Assembly (NCBI GenBank): GCA_949317995.1
Contig: OX439035.1
Coordinates: 6,075,227-6,139,226, forward strand
Source: Acholoe squamosa
Taxonomy: Eukaryota > Annelida > Polychaeta > Phyllodocida > Polynoidae
Length of the DNA stretch: 64,000 nt
Direction of reading: 5' to 3'
Below, in pieces: positions 8,065 through 21,000 of the stretch (position 1 is its first letter; every line of letters starts with the position of its first letter). The position numbers and the translations under genes were made by a program. A model generated the notes under the pieces. It ran no database searches and was not told the origin of the DNA. It saw nothing but the letters and a program-made list of their open reading frames with translations.

Positions 8065-8240
8065 AGTTAGTAGCTAATCCATTGCGCTCAGTTTGCATGT
8101 ATATACTACTTCTGTACAATTTTTCCTCATGTTTACAACTATTTAAATGTACTTTGATTGCTCAATGAGTCATTGGTCTGGGCATTGTTGCAAGAAATGT
8201 TTATGTAAGCCACTTAAGTATGAGCTGATAGATGTTTTGA
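8065..8240. other. Junction zone between virus and duplicated host DNA
   Basis: No gene or motif is seen. The viral terminus must lie in or near this stretch, but no inverted repeat could be paired with a left end outside the window. Confidence 0.3.
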
Positions 8241-11144
8241 TGGCTAATGTAGGGGTCACTACTGCCTGAAAGTCATAGCAAACCATAAGCCAGATTACAA
8301 TGGCAGTAATACAATGCAGAAGGTTATTGCTGTTGCTAAAATAACCCTAAGCTGTAACCTTGTCTGGGTTGCAGTCACTGAAAGCTGCTACCTGCTCCCA
8401 TTTGCTCCCTGAATATCCTGCCCCTGTACTCACCTACTGAAATAATCAATATGCTGCCCCACATAGTAAGATCTAATTACAGCATTCCATTAGCCTTATT
8501 ATGGATGCTACCTGATTCTTTACAATGTGCTAATACTGAGTCGCTCTGTTCCTGAATCCCACTTTGCCTTACACCTGTTTCTGCTACTTCTTTAAAAACC
8601 TGCACATACACTGCGGCAATATATGAGCCACTACCCTTACCTTTGGAAGAGCTATAAGCCATAGCTGACACTTCAAAGGTTTGATTTTAGTGCTGTTCTA
8701 CCGTGTCAGAAGGCCTCAAATAAGCGAGACCCCAGTTTGGGCTGAACGTATGACCTGCAGCAGGCCTCTGAAATCATCAATCTACTGTGGCTTGTATCAC
8801 TGGGTTTATGTTATATGCATTGCGTATTATGTATATCTTATGATGGTTAGTCAACAAACAACAATACAGGTAGCTTATTGGCTGTTCCTCTGAATTCATT
8901 TTCCCTTCGTGGCCTGCTCAGCACTATGCTTGCTATACTTTCATATATACACTGCTAGGAATGCTGGCAGCAGGACTACTAGTATAGGGCCCTCAAAGGT
9001 ATCTCTCGATAACATTTAGAGGCATTATTGAGCCCACATATAAGATATACCTCAACATCAGGAACACCCCAGATAGAGCTCAGCTGAAGTCAGGTTTTAG
9101 CAATTGAGTACTGCTTTGCTATACTGTTGTTGGATAGTGAGCCCATTTAAAATGTAAAATTGCAGGGCACAATGACAATAAGATTTAGGCTGCAGCACAG
9201 AGGCTAAGGTATGTTGATAAGGGTGTTAATGATATTACCTTCATTATAAATCACACCGGGAAGATGAGGGACCTTCCATGTGTGCCACTTCCGGTGCCTT
9301 ATGATCATGATAAACACAACACTGCTTAGAATCTATGTTGGGGAAGCTTATATGCAGGGCCATAATTTTATACCATCCCTTTGTTTAACAATATAGAGTA
9401 TTCAGACTTCTATTCCTGGTGTAAACTGTAATAGCAATCAGAATGCATTGTATTTGTATTAGGAATAAGAAGGGTTGAAAATCACATTTTCCAAAATCAA
9501 ATTATCTCTACATGCTTTATTATATCAAACAACTTACCAGAAAAGTATTTAATTTCCTTACATTTGATTTATCTCAGCGAAAGAATTTCCTAGATCACTT
9601 TATCATCTAATCAAGCATATAGAAATTGCTAGAGCCCAAATCAAAGATTAATGGGACAAAAAGATGAAATGCTACAGTAGGTTGCCTAATGCAGATCCAG
9701 CCACTTGATACAGATTGCCCAGCAATCCTGCAATCAATTAATTCAATTAAGGCACTGAAGTACCCAAACACCCATTTTTTTCCACCACGCTAATTGGCAA
9801 AAAATGAGTCACAGGCGGAAGAAAAGAGAGTAGTTTTCTGCTGCTGCTGGTTTGATAACAGATGCTGGGTGATTGAAGAGAAGAAACAAAATGAGCAACT
9901 AACAAACTAAAAAAATACCTGATTAATCATATCGAAGAGTCGTTCATAAAGTATGTGATGGGATGTTTAAGAAACTAGGTCAAGCAGTGTCTGATACAAT
10001 ATATCAAGTAGCAACTATAAAGTCATGAAGCTGGTCATGTCATTAGGTATATTGAAATATGGGAGAAATAAACATTAATGTTTTTCTTTGTTACATTCTT
10101 GTCCATTAAATAAGTCATGATTTATGTGTTTTTTTCCCATTACCTGAAAGGTTTAATGATTAAGAATACAAAACAGTAATTGTAATATATTTATGTATAC
10201 ACACCATGCAAAACATAGAGCATTCGATATAGATCTACAGAATGGCTCGGACATCATCTCATTGTGTGTTGATTCTTCATAAAGGCTAGACACATACATC
10301 ATCCCTTAAGATGCCCTTTCTAAGCTGAGATTTCCTATATACTATCCTTTGTAAAGATGCTGTCTAACCTGATTCTTGCCACTCTAGACAGCTGTTGCTG
10401 TTATCTTTAGAGCTTATTTTAGTTGAGAAAACCTTCCTTTCTTTGTAATTAGCTAGACAAAGACAATGTGCTCACTTTACTTCAGCAGATGTGTATGTGA
10501 GTAGGCTGCTGCTTATATGTGAATCAGTTTATATAGGTGAAGCTTTTAGAGTCTTTATGTGCTTCGAGTGTGGCTTATAAATGAGGGGGTATGACAGCAT
10601 TCAATGAAATAATATGCCAATTTTAAAGCCCCATATATGGGATTACCCCCTCTGTCATCCCTTTTTAAACCTCCCTTTTTAACATTTTTGTTTAGATGAT
10701 AAGAACAGCCTGTAGGTACTAGTGAGAAGCCTAAAAGGATCCCTTACCTTGAAAAAGAATTCCACCTCCCTCTCAGGGATTCTCTAAGAGTGAGAATTAT
10801 GCTAAGGCTCACATGCAAATAAATTTTTTCTAAATCTCTGCAGGGCATTTCTCAGTAATGTTAGTTAGCATTATTAACCCTATTACTCCATAAACCACAC
10901 TTATAAAGGATTATACAGTTTGGTGTGTGACCTGATGTATTGGAGGATTTCTCTTTCCTTTACATGATTAATTATGTACATATGCTACCTCAAGTCTGAA
11001 CAAGCCCTCTACATTTTATTTCTTAGATATCCAACCATGTTTCCCTTCTAAAACATTCAGGCCCTGCAGACATTCCATACCTTTCTAGTTTTAGCCTGGA
11101 GCAGTCCCACACAGCTTTGTAGCATAACGCTAAAACCTCGACCC

Positions 11145-11335
11145 TGTAATGGACTATTACAAGTAACATTTATATCATTTTCTAACGAATTAAATTCTTG
11201 GAAAATACTTTGTTCTGCTACGGGCTCAGTTGAAAGAATACAATCCTTAACCATCTCCGTATCATTCACCTCCTGTACTGGAGTTTGTGAGGGCGAGTCG
11301 ATATCTACCAAACCTACCATAACTTGGTCCGGCAT
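11145..11335 (-). pseudogene. Start of a second ORF of the DIRS-like element, truncated
   Basis: An ATG at 11335 opens a frame 49 bases after the Gag-like stop. The encoded piece is acidic (DIDSPSQTPVQEVNDTEMVKD) with no recognisable domain before homology to the flanking duplicated DNA begins near 11145. It is probably the N-terminus of the element's polyprotein, cut off by the truncation. Confidence 0.35.
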
Positions 11336-11383
11336 CAAACAAATATCATTACCAGCTATGGGATATCGACCACCTGCAGTTTC

Positions 11384-12418
11384 CTATTCACTCCTGGCCT
11401 TCTGGCATTCAGTTTTACCATGCCCAGAGGAGCTGCAACCGCTGCAGACATGTTTGTATTTACAGGGATCCCGTACACAACCTTCTGCTCTATTAAAAGC
11501 ATAGCAGGAGTTATTTGAGATTTTTTGTTTGAAACCATTCCTAGTCTTAGTAGCATAAGCCTTCTGTGCTTGAATAGTACCATCATATGATAGGTGCCTC
11601 AGAATATCAGAGTTGTCTATGATCCCAAAGGCCTCTATCCCATCCTTATTTGCCCTGGTCCTAACTGATTTATCATATGCCAATAGAGCTGCTACTGTAT
11701 ACATTCTTGTACCAGCCTTTTCAACCAGAACTTGGAGATGTTTTAACATGCCTTCTACATCACTGTTGTCTTTGTAATAATCTAAGACAAAATACAAGTT
11801 GACCAACATCAACTTCTCAACGGTATCGATCTTTTCCCCTTTTTTTACATACATTTCATGGTCAAACTCACCATATTTGGTATTGGTGTGAAGCTTGGAT
11901 GTAGTGGAGTCTACTGACGACCCTCCTGAAGACGACCAAGGCCTGTGACGAGTAGAAAACGATGATTTCGATCTCCGACGACGACCACGATGACCGGTTT
12001 CGTCCCATTTCAAACCGTCGCTAAGGACGCTGGGGGACCGCTGCCTGGATACGCGGCTGCGCTCTCGGTGCGATGACGTCACTGGTCGTTGACAAACATT
12101 CGCACGTGCATGCTGCCACGCCCCCTCCGTAGGTTTCGTCTCGTCTTTCCTGTCCTTTCCAGCCACCAGCTCCTGCAGCAAGCCTTTGATACTGCACAAT
12201 TCGTCTTCCAACGACTCCAGCCTCTCCGTCTGGTCAGTGAATAGATTGTCTTCCAACCCCTTAGCGTGCTGGGGCGATGTAGATCTCCGATCCACACAAG
12301 ACGAATCCAACTCACTCGAAAGTCCTAAATTGGCCGATTCCACCGTTTTCTTAGCCGATTTGGCTGATTTTTTGGAAGCCATAGCCGCTTTGGCAACTCT
12401 AGTTGATTTCCTCCCCAT
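11384..12418 (-). CDS. Gag-like protein with C-terminal zinc finger (DIRS/Ngaro-type ORF1)
   Basis: Starting at the first ATG (12418) the ORF encodes 344 residues; the open frame extends upstream without ATG. The N-terminus is lysine/alanine-rich (GRKSTRVAKAAMASKKSAKS), then comes a short coiled-coil (RLESLEDELCSIKGLLQEL), an arginine/serine-rich linker, and a helical middle (about residues 190 to 290). It ends with a Cys/His cluster: CYAFN, GC, DPCKYKHVCSGC and HGKTEC, i.e. a C-x8-C-x4-C-x4-H-x-C-x2-C type finger. I recognise this combination from Gag/nucleocapsid ORFs preceding tyrosine-recombinase retroelements in marine animals; a Ty3-type origin is less likely because the finger is not CCHC. 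The protein would bind element RNA. The ORF is intact although the element is truncated. Confidence 0.5.
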   Translation of the reverse strand: MGRKSTRVAKAAMASKKSAKSAKKTVESANLGLSSELDSSCVDRRSTSPQHAKGLEDNLFTDQTERLESLEDELCSIKGLLQELVAGKDRKDETKPTEGAWQHARANVCQRPVTSSHRERSRVSRQRSPSVLSDGLKWDETGHRGRRRRSKSSFSTRHRPWSSSGGSSVDSTTSKLHTNTKYGEFDHEMYVKKGEKIDTVEKLMLVNLYFVLDYYKDNSDVEGMLKHLQVLVEKAGTRMYTVAALLAYDKSVRTRANKDGIEAFGIIDNSDILRHLSYDGTIQAQKAYATKTRNGFKQKISNNSCYAFNRAEGCVRDPCKYKHVCSGCSSSGHGKTECQKARSE

Positions 12419-12660
12419 CTTGATTTGAAAAATCAAATTTCAATCAAGAAAACCGTTAAAAATCAAGGAAACACCCAGCGTGGTGTTACCTGTACAGGTG
12501 AATCGATCCAATTGACCGTTACCTTGAAAATCCCCTCTTATATACTGGAGGAGTGTTGATCATGACGTCATGCTATGACATCATAGAAACCAATGCGCGC
12601 TGCAAATAGTCCCTAACCGTTCGCGGTTAATTATATATATATACACGAGTGTATATAGTT

Positions 12661-12662
<2 letters not shown>

Positions 12663-12715
<53 letters not shown>
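12663..12715. repeat. (AT)n microsatellite, about 26 units
   Basis: An uninterrupted AT dinucleotide run, preceded by a shorter TATATA stretch at 12631 to 12643. It lies near the right edge of the truncated retroelement. Confidence 0.95.
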
Positions 12716-12717
<2 letters not shown>

Positions 12718-13562
12718 TCCCTTATAGGGGGAAGTTACCAGCCCTCAGTCCATATACTAATCCTTGCAAGGTTGACTGAAATGGAATTCATGAACTGACC
12801 TGAACACGACCATCAAATGATGTAAATAGGGTCATGTGACATGTATATTATATAGGTTCCTCACAGGGGGAAGCTACCGGTCCTAAACCTATCTGCTGAC
12901 GGTCCCACCAAGTGGTCACCTGACACCCCTGTTGACCTTTACCTCAATATACCTTACTAGTCACACCATCTATAGGGAATCCATGCTAAAGAAATTGTGT
13001 ATATATGATTATTTTCTATATTGTTGACTTTGCAGTGCTTGTAAATGTAAGTGGCAAGTGGCGGGCCTGCACCATAATAATGCATCCTGATAGGGACCAT
13101 TAAACCTTGCAGGACTAGGTATTGTATCATTAGGAATAGGGATTTTACATTGAAAAACAACCTGGCATAATAACCTGGATATAATATAACCTCATCTCTG
13201 AGAGGGACCTAAATATTTGGATTTGAAATGGCTCAACATGTGCTCTGCAATTGTAGTGAACTTTCTGAAAATTTATACAACAAATATTGTTAACTTATGA
13301 AGAGGTCCCTGATGCACCAACCAATCAAAAAAGGTTGGTGAACTACAGGGTTGGCATGATGCATCAATGGGAAGTAGGCTCATATGCATTATTGCTCATT
13401 ATAAAGGGTTGACGGTCAAGTTTGGGAGGCCTATAAGTAGAAGGCCTACTCAAAACCTTGAGTCTCCGAATCTAATTACGTAGTTAGACTGCATTGTGTA
13501 GTGGATGACCCTGCCTGCGGATGGTGTGGGATGAATAATCAGAGGGGTGGATTATGGGCCAC

Positions 13563-13830
13563 GCTGGTATAAATAGGTGTAGGAGGCAAATGGCCCCTGG
13601 GTCATTGCATTGATGTGTACATTGTGTGTAGATTGTACTTTTGGTTGCACTGCAGTCACTATTCCATTAACCATGTCATTTCAGAGAAGGCCCCCATCCT
13701 GTGGCAGGAATGTCATTGAAAACCACAAGAAGGAAACCCTGCTGTGGGTGGAGAGGGACTAGGATTCAGATGGGTTGATTATGACCATGCTGGTATAAAA
13801 AGCTGTAGAAGGCTGAGGGATCCAGGCTCC
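13563..13830 (+). repeat. Dispersed repeat with TATA box, two copies in tandem
   Basis: A unit of about 170 bases contains a GGCAGGAATGTCAT-like segment and the core GCTGGTATAAATAG followed by a GGAGGCAAAGGGC-like segment. TATA cores are at 13568 and 13794 here. Related copies are at about 31472 to 31640 (plus strand, TATA at 31607) and, inverted, at about 16440 to 16620 (TATA core at 16463 to 16470). The conserved TATA may mean a SINE/MITE-like element or a duplicated core promoter of a short transcript. No ORF is conserved. Confidence 0.45.
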
Positions 13831-14894
13831 TTATACACAGAAGGCAAATAGTTATTGGAGAAGTGCAGCTCATCAGGGCCCCAGTGAAATAGTTTCTGGC
13901 ACTAATGGGAGGCCTTGACCCTTCATTTATCTCAAGAATTAACCCTTTTTGCTCGTGCTGCAATGATACTTATTTGTGTCTATATAGAACAATGCTGATG
14001 GTATACTCAATGGTGAAATGTAAGTTGAAAACGAGTTTAAAAAAACTAGAAATCAACTGGCATGTAAAAGGGGATATATGGCTCAGGCTGTATACCACCT
14101 TTATAGTTATGTACATAGGCAAATAAACTGTATTGGTAAAATAGTTAATTGCTGAACTGAAAATGTACCCAATATTTTTACAAAATAAAAATAAAGTCAT
14201 AAAATAACTGAGGAACTGAAATTTTTGGTGAAGGGCTGCCAACATAATGCCTGTCAGTATGGCTGATCTATAAGCATCCCCTGAGGTTTTGACATAATAT
14301 GTCACTTCCTGGCAGACACCGTAGGGGGTGGATTTAAGTGGCCTCTGGTTGCAGCCAAGGACATTAATGTTGCAAGTGGCGCAGACATGAAGGAGGTGGG
14401 GGTGTAACTAATGACACAGGCTGAGAGATGTCTTGGTGCAGGACTAGAATGGCCTGAGGTTATTTCCATACACAGCACTCAAGCACAACAATGTAAAGTG
14501 AGGTAGGGCAATCTAGTAAAATTTAGTCAGCTACCAACCCTGAAGGGCATTTCAGAAATCAGATAGCAGCTGCTATTTGAAGTACCAGTATACCAATATC
14601 ATGTGTGGTAGGATGCTAGCTTAAACCCACAGTACTGCCATTATGCTACAGTGGCAGTTATAAAACCGCAAGCTGCTTGAAAAGAGGGTTGTGTTAAGCT
14701 GAATAGAAACAGAGCCTGTCATGTGCATGTAAATTGCTGGCTCACAAGGGAAAGTATTAGAGAACCCGTATAAAGCAATTCCTGAAGCATGCACTGCACT
14801 CATGAGTTTGTGCATCAAGACATTCCATTTTAGCTTAGGTGTTTTGATGCAAACCCTACATTATTCCCGTTGATCATCATTTATAATGCATCAG

Positions 14895-15079
14895 CAGGGG
14901 TAGACACTACTGGCACGGGTGGCCAAAGGCCCAAAATGTTAGTCTGGTAAAGAGCAATGTATTTTCAAATATTCTACTGGCCAAATGGCCAATTTCAAAG
15001 GCAATCTAAAAAAATTCACTGGCCCGCAGCCAAAAATACTGGCCATTGGCCACCGGGCCAGTGTTAGTGTCTACCCCTG
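14895..15079. mobile_element. hAT-like MITE, 185 bp
   Basis: It begins CAGGGGTAGACACTA and ends TAGTGTCTACCCCTG, a perfect 15-bp terminal inverted repeat, with the imperfect pairing continuing inward (GGCCA-rich arms). CAGGGG termini are typical of hAT elements. Flanks read TGCATCAG on the left and TCATCAG on the right, an imperfect 8-bp target duplication. Copy B lacks the insertion at the matching place (about 32470), which supports a true insertion. Confidence 0.75.
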
Positions 15080-18000
15080 TCATCAGTGGATGCACTAATG
15101 CGCCATAAGCTTTCACAGGTTAAAGCAACATGAGCTTTTTTGTCAGACTCTCAAGCTGCCTAATTCCATTAGTATTTAAGGTGATGAGTGATCACTTTAG
15201 CACTAATTGACCATCGTCTACCTGCTGCACTCCTCTACTCTGATAAATGACTGTTGAACACTCCCGGCATTCCAAGTAACTGTAAATTGCTGTATATTTA
15301 TGATGCACCTAGGCAGTGAAGTTTGTGCAATGAAGCTGAAGAAAGCAGTACAGATAGGTACACTGTGTTATGAGGAGTCTCTGTGAAAAAATTAGTAAAA
15401 GTGTTGTACCTTAGCTTCTAAGGACCACCTTAGTTTGATGACATGTCTTTTTACAGTGCATGTCTTCCCTAAGTATCCTTCATCACTCAAACCTCCCCAC
15501 CTCATACCCTATTAGACTCTTTTTTTTCCCCTATGCCTAAGGAAATTTTGGTTCATATTTTAGCTCTCATGACTGTTTGTCTGCAATATGAAAATCAGAG
15601 GCCCAGTGGCACATCTGCTTTACAGACGTCTGTATGTAACAGCAAGGTATAATACCAAAATATGTATTGGTTGATCAGATTTCCTATTACGGGTTTCACA
15701 TCGCATTGGTGGGGATTATGTGACATTGAACAATTCCTTGTTGCATTAGATCATCATGTACCATACTTAGGCTATTACCCTCATAGGTCATTATAATGCA
15801 TAATTGCATCCCTATTGAGGGTAACATTCATGAATGCATTATGCTGATCCTATGGGATTGATACAGTCCTAGAGAGTGGGCATAGTGCTCCAATTACTGT
15901 TGGCAAACTGCCTCACAGGCCAGATCATGCATGAAAAGGTAGGGCACAGCCATTTCTGCGTTTATATACACATGTATACCACAATACCACATGCATATAA
16001 GGTGCACCCTGAGTTCATGACAAACATAAGGCCTTACACATATTATATGGTACTACAGCAAATGTGATTAGTTCCCAGATTCCCTTGACCCATTCATACT
16101 CACTGATATTTCCAGTTTTAGGTATTCGGTAGGGATCTTCTTTGCCTACATCCAAGAATCAGTACAGTGTCCGAGTCCTAGGACTAGGATGAAGGTATAC
16201 AGGAACACATGAATATTTGCAACTTCAAACTGCTCAAATAAATGTGAAATGTAAAAAGGCAAGGAACTAGGAGAGCTCTAAAGGGCTCATATGGGTACAT
16301 TTTCTTTTTGCCGGCTCACAAATATCCAATGGGATACAAAGCAGCAGTAAGCTTGTTTTAAATTCATATCAAATTCCATCGCATGGTTTGGTCTAGGCTT
16401 TCTAATAACAATTTGCCTCCTCCATCCTTGCAGTAAGCGAGCAGCCCTTTGCCTCCTCCAGCTATTTATACCAGCATGCCCGTAATCTAATCGCCTAATT
16501 CCTAATCCCACTCCATCCCCAGGCAACGCCTGCACCTTTTACTTGACAGCTACATCCCTGCCACAGGATTGGGCCTTCTCTGAACCGCAATGATTAAAGG
16601 GATGACCTACTTTCCTACCATTTGAGACTACATTGCACCAGAATGACCCATTACACATAGTAGTCCCAAAGACTGTTCAGTCCTAGAGTCTAATAGTCTA
16701 TAATTATATCTTTTTCTCATATTGGCACATCTCATAATGCCAATAAACATTGTTCAGAAATGACATCCAGGCCACCTCTTTCCAATATATTCTGTCCAAG
16801 ATTAAAACAGGTCAGCTTTTAAAATCACTGCCTAAAAACTGTATGGGGACAATTTCTCAAAATGTCATTGCTCTGTGGACGGATTGTTTCTTCCCAGGAT
16901 AGTCTTGGATATCCAATGAAGCAATATGTTTATGATGATATAACAGGGAGGAGGTCCCACTTTTTTTTGCTTTGGGTCTCAACATTTGGGGATGGTACAG
17001 TTGTGAATAAGACACCTACCTTTATTGTTGTAATTTGATACTAAGGCCACCTAAGGGGATATTCCTGTCAGGGTAGGAGAAGGGCTGTGTTCCATTACTA
17101 CTCACTGTTTTCAACTTATCATCTAGGTCTTTACCATGAAGGTAGCACTCAAAACTCACAACACAGGGTGGCTACCCCCCAAAAGAGGATTTTGGTTAGC
17201 TATAGCTATGCAGCCCATAAGGTGTGAAATATGGGCTAGTCCATGATGTGGGTGTGCAACTGATACCCACCTAATAGCTATTACCAGTGTTCATCTCACC
17301 AGCACCAGCTTAAGCAAAGGCTACACCCACTTGTATAATTAATACATTAATCTGCAGACTAATCCATGTAGGTGGGTAGTGTATATATTGCAGGGCACTG
17401 ACCCACTCAACAATTTGAATCACAGAACAGGCACTTAAAGTTGCATATATATTGACACTCAAGTGCCAGTTCCCCCTAGGATACGGTAACGTGATCTAAT
17501 CCCATGTAAGGAACAGCATAGACACTGGGAATCCCCCTCATTTTATGCCAGAGCTTACTGCCTGTATTGGATGATGTTGTTACACTTCATGCAGCTGAAC
17601 ATGGAGTGTGGCACACTAAAATGCTAATCTAAAATGCTCTTTGAGTGTCCCACGCTATTAGTGTCCTTTAATTCTCCTTGTTTGCCAAGTATCATCCATG
17701 ACTGAAAGAGAACAAGGACACTTTGAAATAGGTTTTGCTCTTTTTATTAGAATAAAGAGTGCAATAAATAATCATAAACAACATGGTCAGAACAGGTTTG
17801 GGCAGCCTGTTCATGACTGACCCTTATCATCCAGTCAATACCTCATGAGTGTCTGACTGCTGATGTAGCTTTCAGCTTGTAGACCCTGGGTGTAATCTGT
17901 GACCTGGGAGCATTAAAGAGGCAAAGCACGCAACACTCTACTTACCCTGGGGGCTGGTCCCCGATTATACTCTACTCATCCTCAAGTAAGGATCATCTGT

Positions 18001-21000
18001 TACTGCATTCAGACTTGTTATATTTGGTTGGACCCTTGGAGGGCTGTATCATGATATAACACACTACAGTCCAGTTTCGATATATCAGCCTCCACCATAT
18101 CAGTTGTTGCAGTGATCAGCCAGAAAACCTTCTAAATGATTCCAAAATGTAAATACTAAACAAAATCTAGTTCTAAAGGTTTGCTGAGGGAGTTCATTTC
18201 AGTGGATGCCACTGGGTCTAATCAGGTATTTCAATGATATTGACCATGCATCCAATGGTCGCTTGAGCAGTCAATGTGCTGGATATCTATTTCATGCTTT
18301 GCTAACCCTGCAAAGGGATTGTAGACAAACACGATGTGATAGACCTGTACCATCTTCTAAAGTCTCTATTATGCCTGATAATGATCCATGTCAGATGAAT
18401 ACAATGTGCTACCTTATCCCAGTAATTGTCCACTGCTTTAGGTATTACTAAAACTATCACCAATATGATTGATTGTTTAAATATGTAAGGACAGCACAGG
18501 CTTTTTTATATCGACATTTTTGTTGTAACAAACAAAATATTGTGAAACCAAATATTTACACTATGAAGGTGTATTTGTACTACAGATTAATAATATCTTG
18601 GACAGCAAACCTCCCTGAAATGCACTGGAATGGTTTACACACCCACCACCAAGTGTCACCCCAACCAGACAGTGCCCCCAGTGGACAAATGCAGCGTAAT
18701 GGCTGCCATGGATTCCATTCTTGGATATCTATTTCATTCTGACCCAACATGTAAAAAACCCTGATACTCAAGCTGTGGTAAAGCACCCTACTTGATCACA
18801 CGCTATTTTTTCTCCACTTCAACCAGCATTCTCACATCTTTATTGGGGAATCTGCTGCATAGCCTTCTCTGATAAAGATGTTTGTCACACATAGTTTTAG
18901 GCCTGCATGAAGTCCTAACTGCAAGTCAAGTTTTGGTTTGATCACTTTATTCAAATTTGAAAATGTAATTGTTTTCCATCTAGCAAAAATATTAATGTGG
19001 ATTGCGGTAGATTTAACCCCTTCTAATATATTATAAGGGTGATATAAGTGACGCAATGTAGGCGCTTTAAATTAGAAAGCTTCCAGGCTCAGTTTGTCAA
19101 ACCTGTACCAAGGGACATGCTGCTGAGATGTCATTGATTGAGGTGGTACAGTCTGACACCCTCCTCAATAGTCACAGCTCTATTGATTGGCGGGGGTGTA
19201 ACCCACACCCACTCTAATCCTATTGCTTTCATACTATAGACCCAGAGATTTAACAAGTTTTTGCCATGATTTAAAACACCTTATGACCTTATGTTTAAGA
19301 GAAAATTTTGAGGCACTTATATTACACATTCTCTTCAAATTTAAACTGATGACAAGGTTGGGAAATATTCATGCATAAATGACAGAAAAAGTCATCCTAG
19401 ATCTTGCTTGCTGCATTGGTCTATAGTCACTGAGCCCTTTTGTCTGTCCTCTTCCTATAGGACATTCTTCTAGCTACCGAACTAGATTTCACAATCCAGA
19501 CACCCACAGTCTATGTATACAAAAGATATTTTCACAGTGTTATATTTCTGCAGTCAAATCTCATCATGAGATATAAATTTCTACTGGTAGTCATAGGGTG
19601 TATACATTAATGATTATTGGCCTTAATGAGATTTTTTCTTTCTTTGGGACCTATTAATCTCACAGAATAGTTAAACCGTATACATTTGAGAGTATTGGCA
19701 AATAATGTGAGACAAGTAATGTTACTCACGATAATGAAAACAACAACACTTATTTGACTATGGAAATCCAAGCAATAAAATTAGGTTTCTTTGGATCTCA
19801 CCTCTAGTTGCCATTCATCAGCTGCCCTTATTCTGAGAGTTGAGAGTTGTTAACATCTGAGCCTATTTCCTCTTAGTGCCTCAGGGTGGAAGTGCACCTG
19901 TGGCAGCACTGTTGATAGTGAGGTTTTAAGGTCAAATGGCATCCCCCCTGAACTCACGGAAGTCCCAGCCCCTCTGGGGAAAAAAAGTAAAGAGGTTGGG
20001 CGGGACTGGTCAGTGCAGCAGGAGCATTAATGTTGTATCCCTAAGAAAGCCCCTGTTCCAGGTCGGCACCGTGCAATGGGAAACGTAGGATATCTGCATT
20101 GCAGTAACATGCATGGTAGCATCATGCCCAATGATGCTACCATGCTATGGCAATTTTGCTTGCCATCAACACCTTAGTGCAGGATGCTAATACTCCGTAA
20201 GAGCATCAAGCCCATCTTGCCATCAAGCCATCTGGTAGGAAGTCTAACTGCAGCTGCATCAATGTAATAGGTAATAGGCATGATGTGCAAAAGGATTAGT
20301 TATAAAACGGCTAGCAGTGCTCTGCTGCACAATAGAAGTGACTTTGAGTGCATTATAGTTCACACCTGAGCAAGGTCAGGGTATATATGTAACAGTTCTA
20401 TGGTTATTGGTTGTCTAGAGGGAGCTTGATTGGGTGATTGATGTATGGATAGCAATAATTATAAGCGTTTTATAAAGACAATAGACAACTCTTTCTTCAC
20501 ATCTTGATTGTCTGTTGTTCTATAAGGCACGAATGCATCTGAATCTTGATGTGAAGAAAATCATTGTCTATTCTCTAACTAGTACCTTATTGATGCATTA
20601 TGACAGGATGATGTGCAACTAAACTAGTGGATGTAAAAGTATAGACAATAGAGACCAAAAGAAGTATCGTCTGGAATAACACAGCGCTGCAATTGAAATC
20701 CATGCCAGTACCAATATTTGGAAAATTGATCTTTCCACCCTGATAGAATTACACCCACAGATATCCTCCCCTCTATCATCACACAATAATCTAAACTCGG
20801 TGGTTTCAAGATCTTATTGGGACAATAAAATGATGGCAGCCATGATTTAGATTGGAGAGTGAATTATGAGTCATGGGAGCTCAAAGAGCCTCAGACACTA
20901 CCCCCATCAGCAGAAACACGCCTAGGACAATTCAGATACATAAATTGTGTTATCTTATCTTGATCTGCTGCACAGTAGGGACTGTCCAGCATAGACTGGG

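Larger units (their letters stand above)
1..8100 (+). mobile_element. Endogenous adintovirus / Maverick-Polinton-like virus, right part
   Basis: Ten plus-strand ORFs are packed end to end between 47 and 7574, with spacings from a few bases to overlaps of about 20 bases. The set includes an FtsK/HerA-type packaging ATPase, a retroviral-type integrase with chromodomain, a penton-like protein, a hexon-like capsid protein of the family often annotated as F54H12.2-like, and an adenain-like cysteine protease. That combination defines adintoviruses and Polintons. The protein-primed PolB expected in these viruses is not present and presumably lies left of base 1. All ORFs except the integrase are intact, so the insertion is young or still functional. 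The right end was not located precisely: no terminal inverted repeat can be paired without the left end. Sequence resembling the flanking duplicated DNA begins near 8,240. Confidence 0.85.
11145..12757 (-). mobile_element. Truncated retroelement (DIRS/Ngaro-like), inserted in copy A only
   Basis: Homology with copy B breaks at about 11145 and resumes at about 12757. The insert reads on the minus strand: a 5' region with TGACGTCA and TATA-like sequences (12420 to 12650), a Gag-like ORF (12418 to 11384), and then the start of a second ORF (ATG 11335, open to about 11145 and on into flanking DNA). No reverse transcriptase or recombinase remains, so the 3' part is lost. The class is inferred from the type of zinc finger in ORF1. 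Confidence 0.5.
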
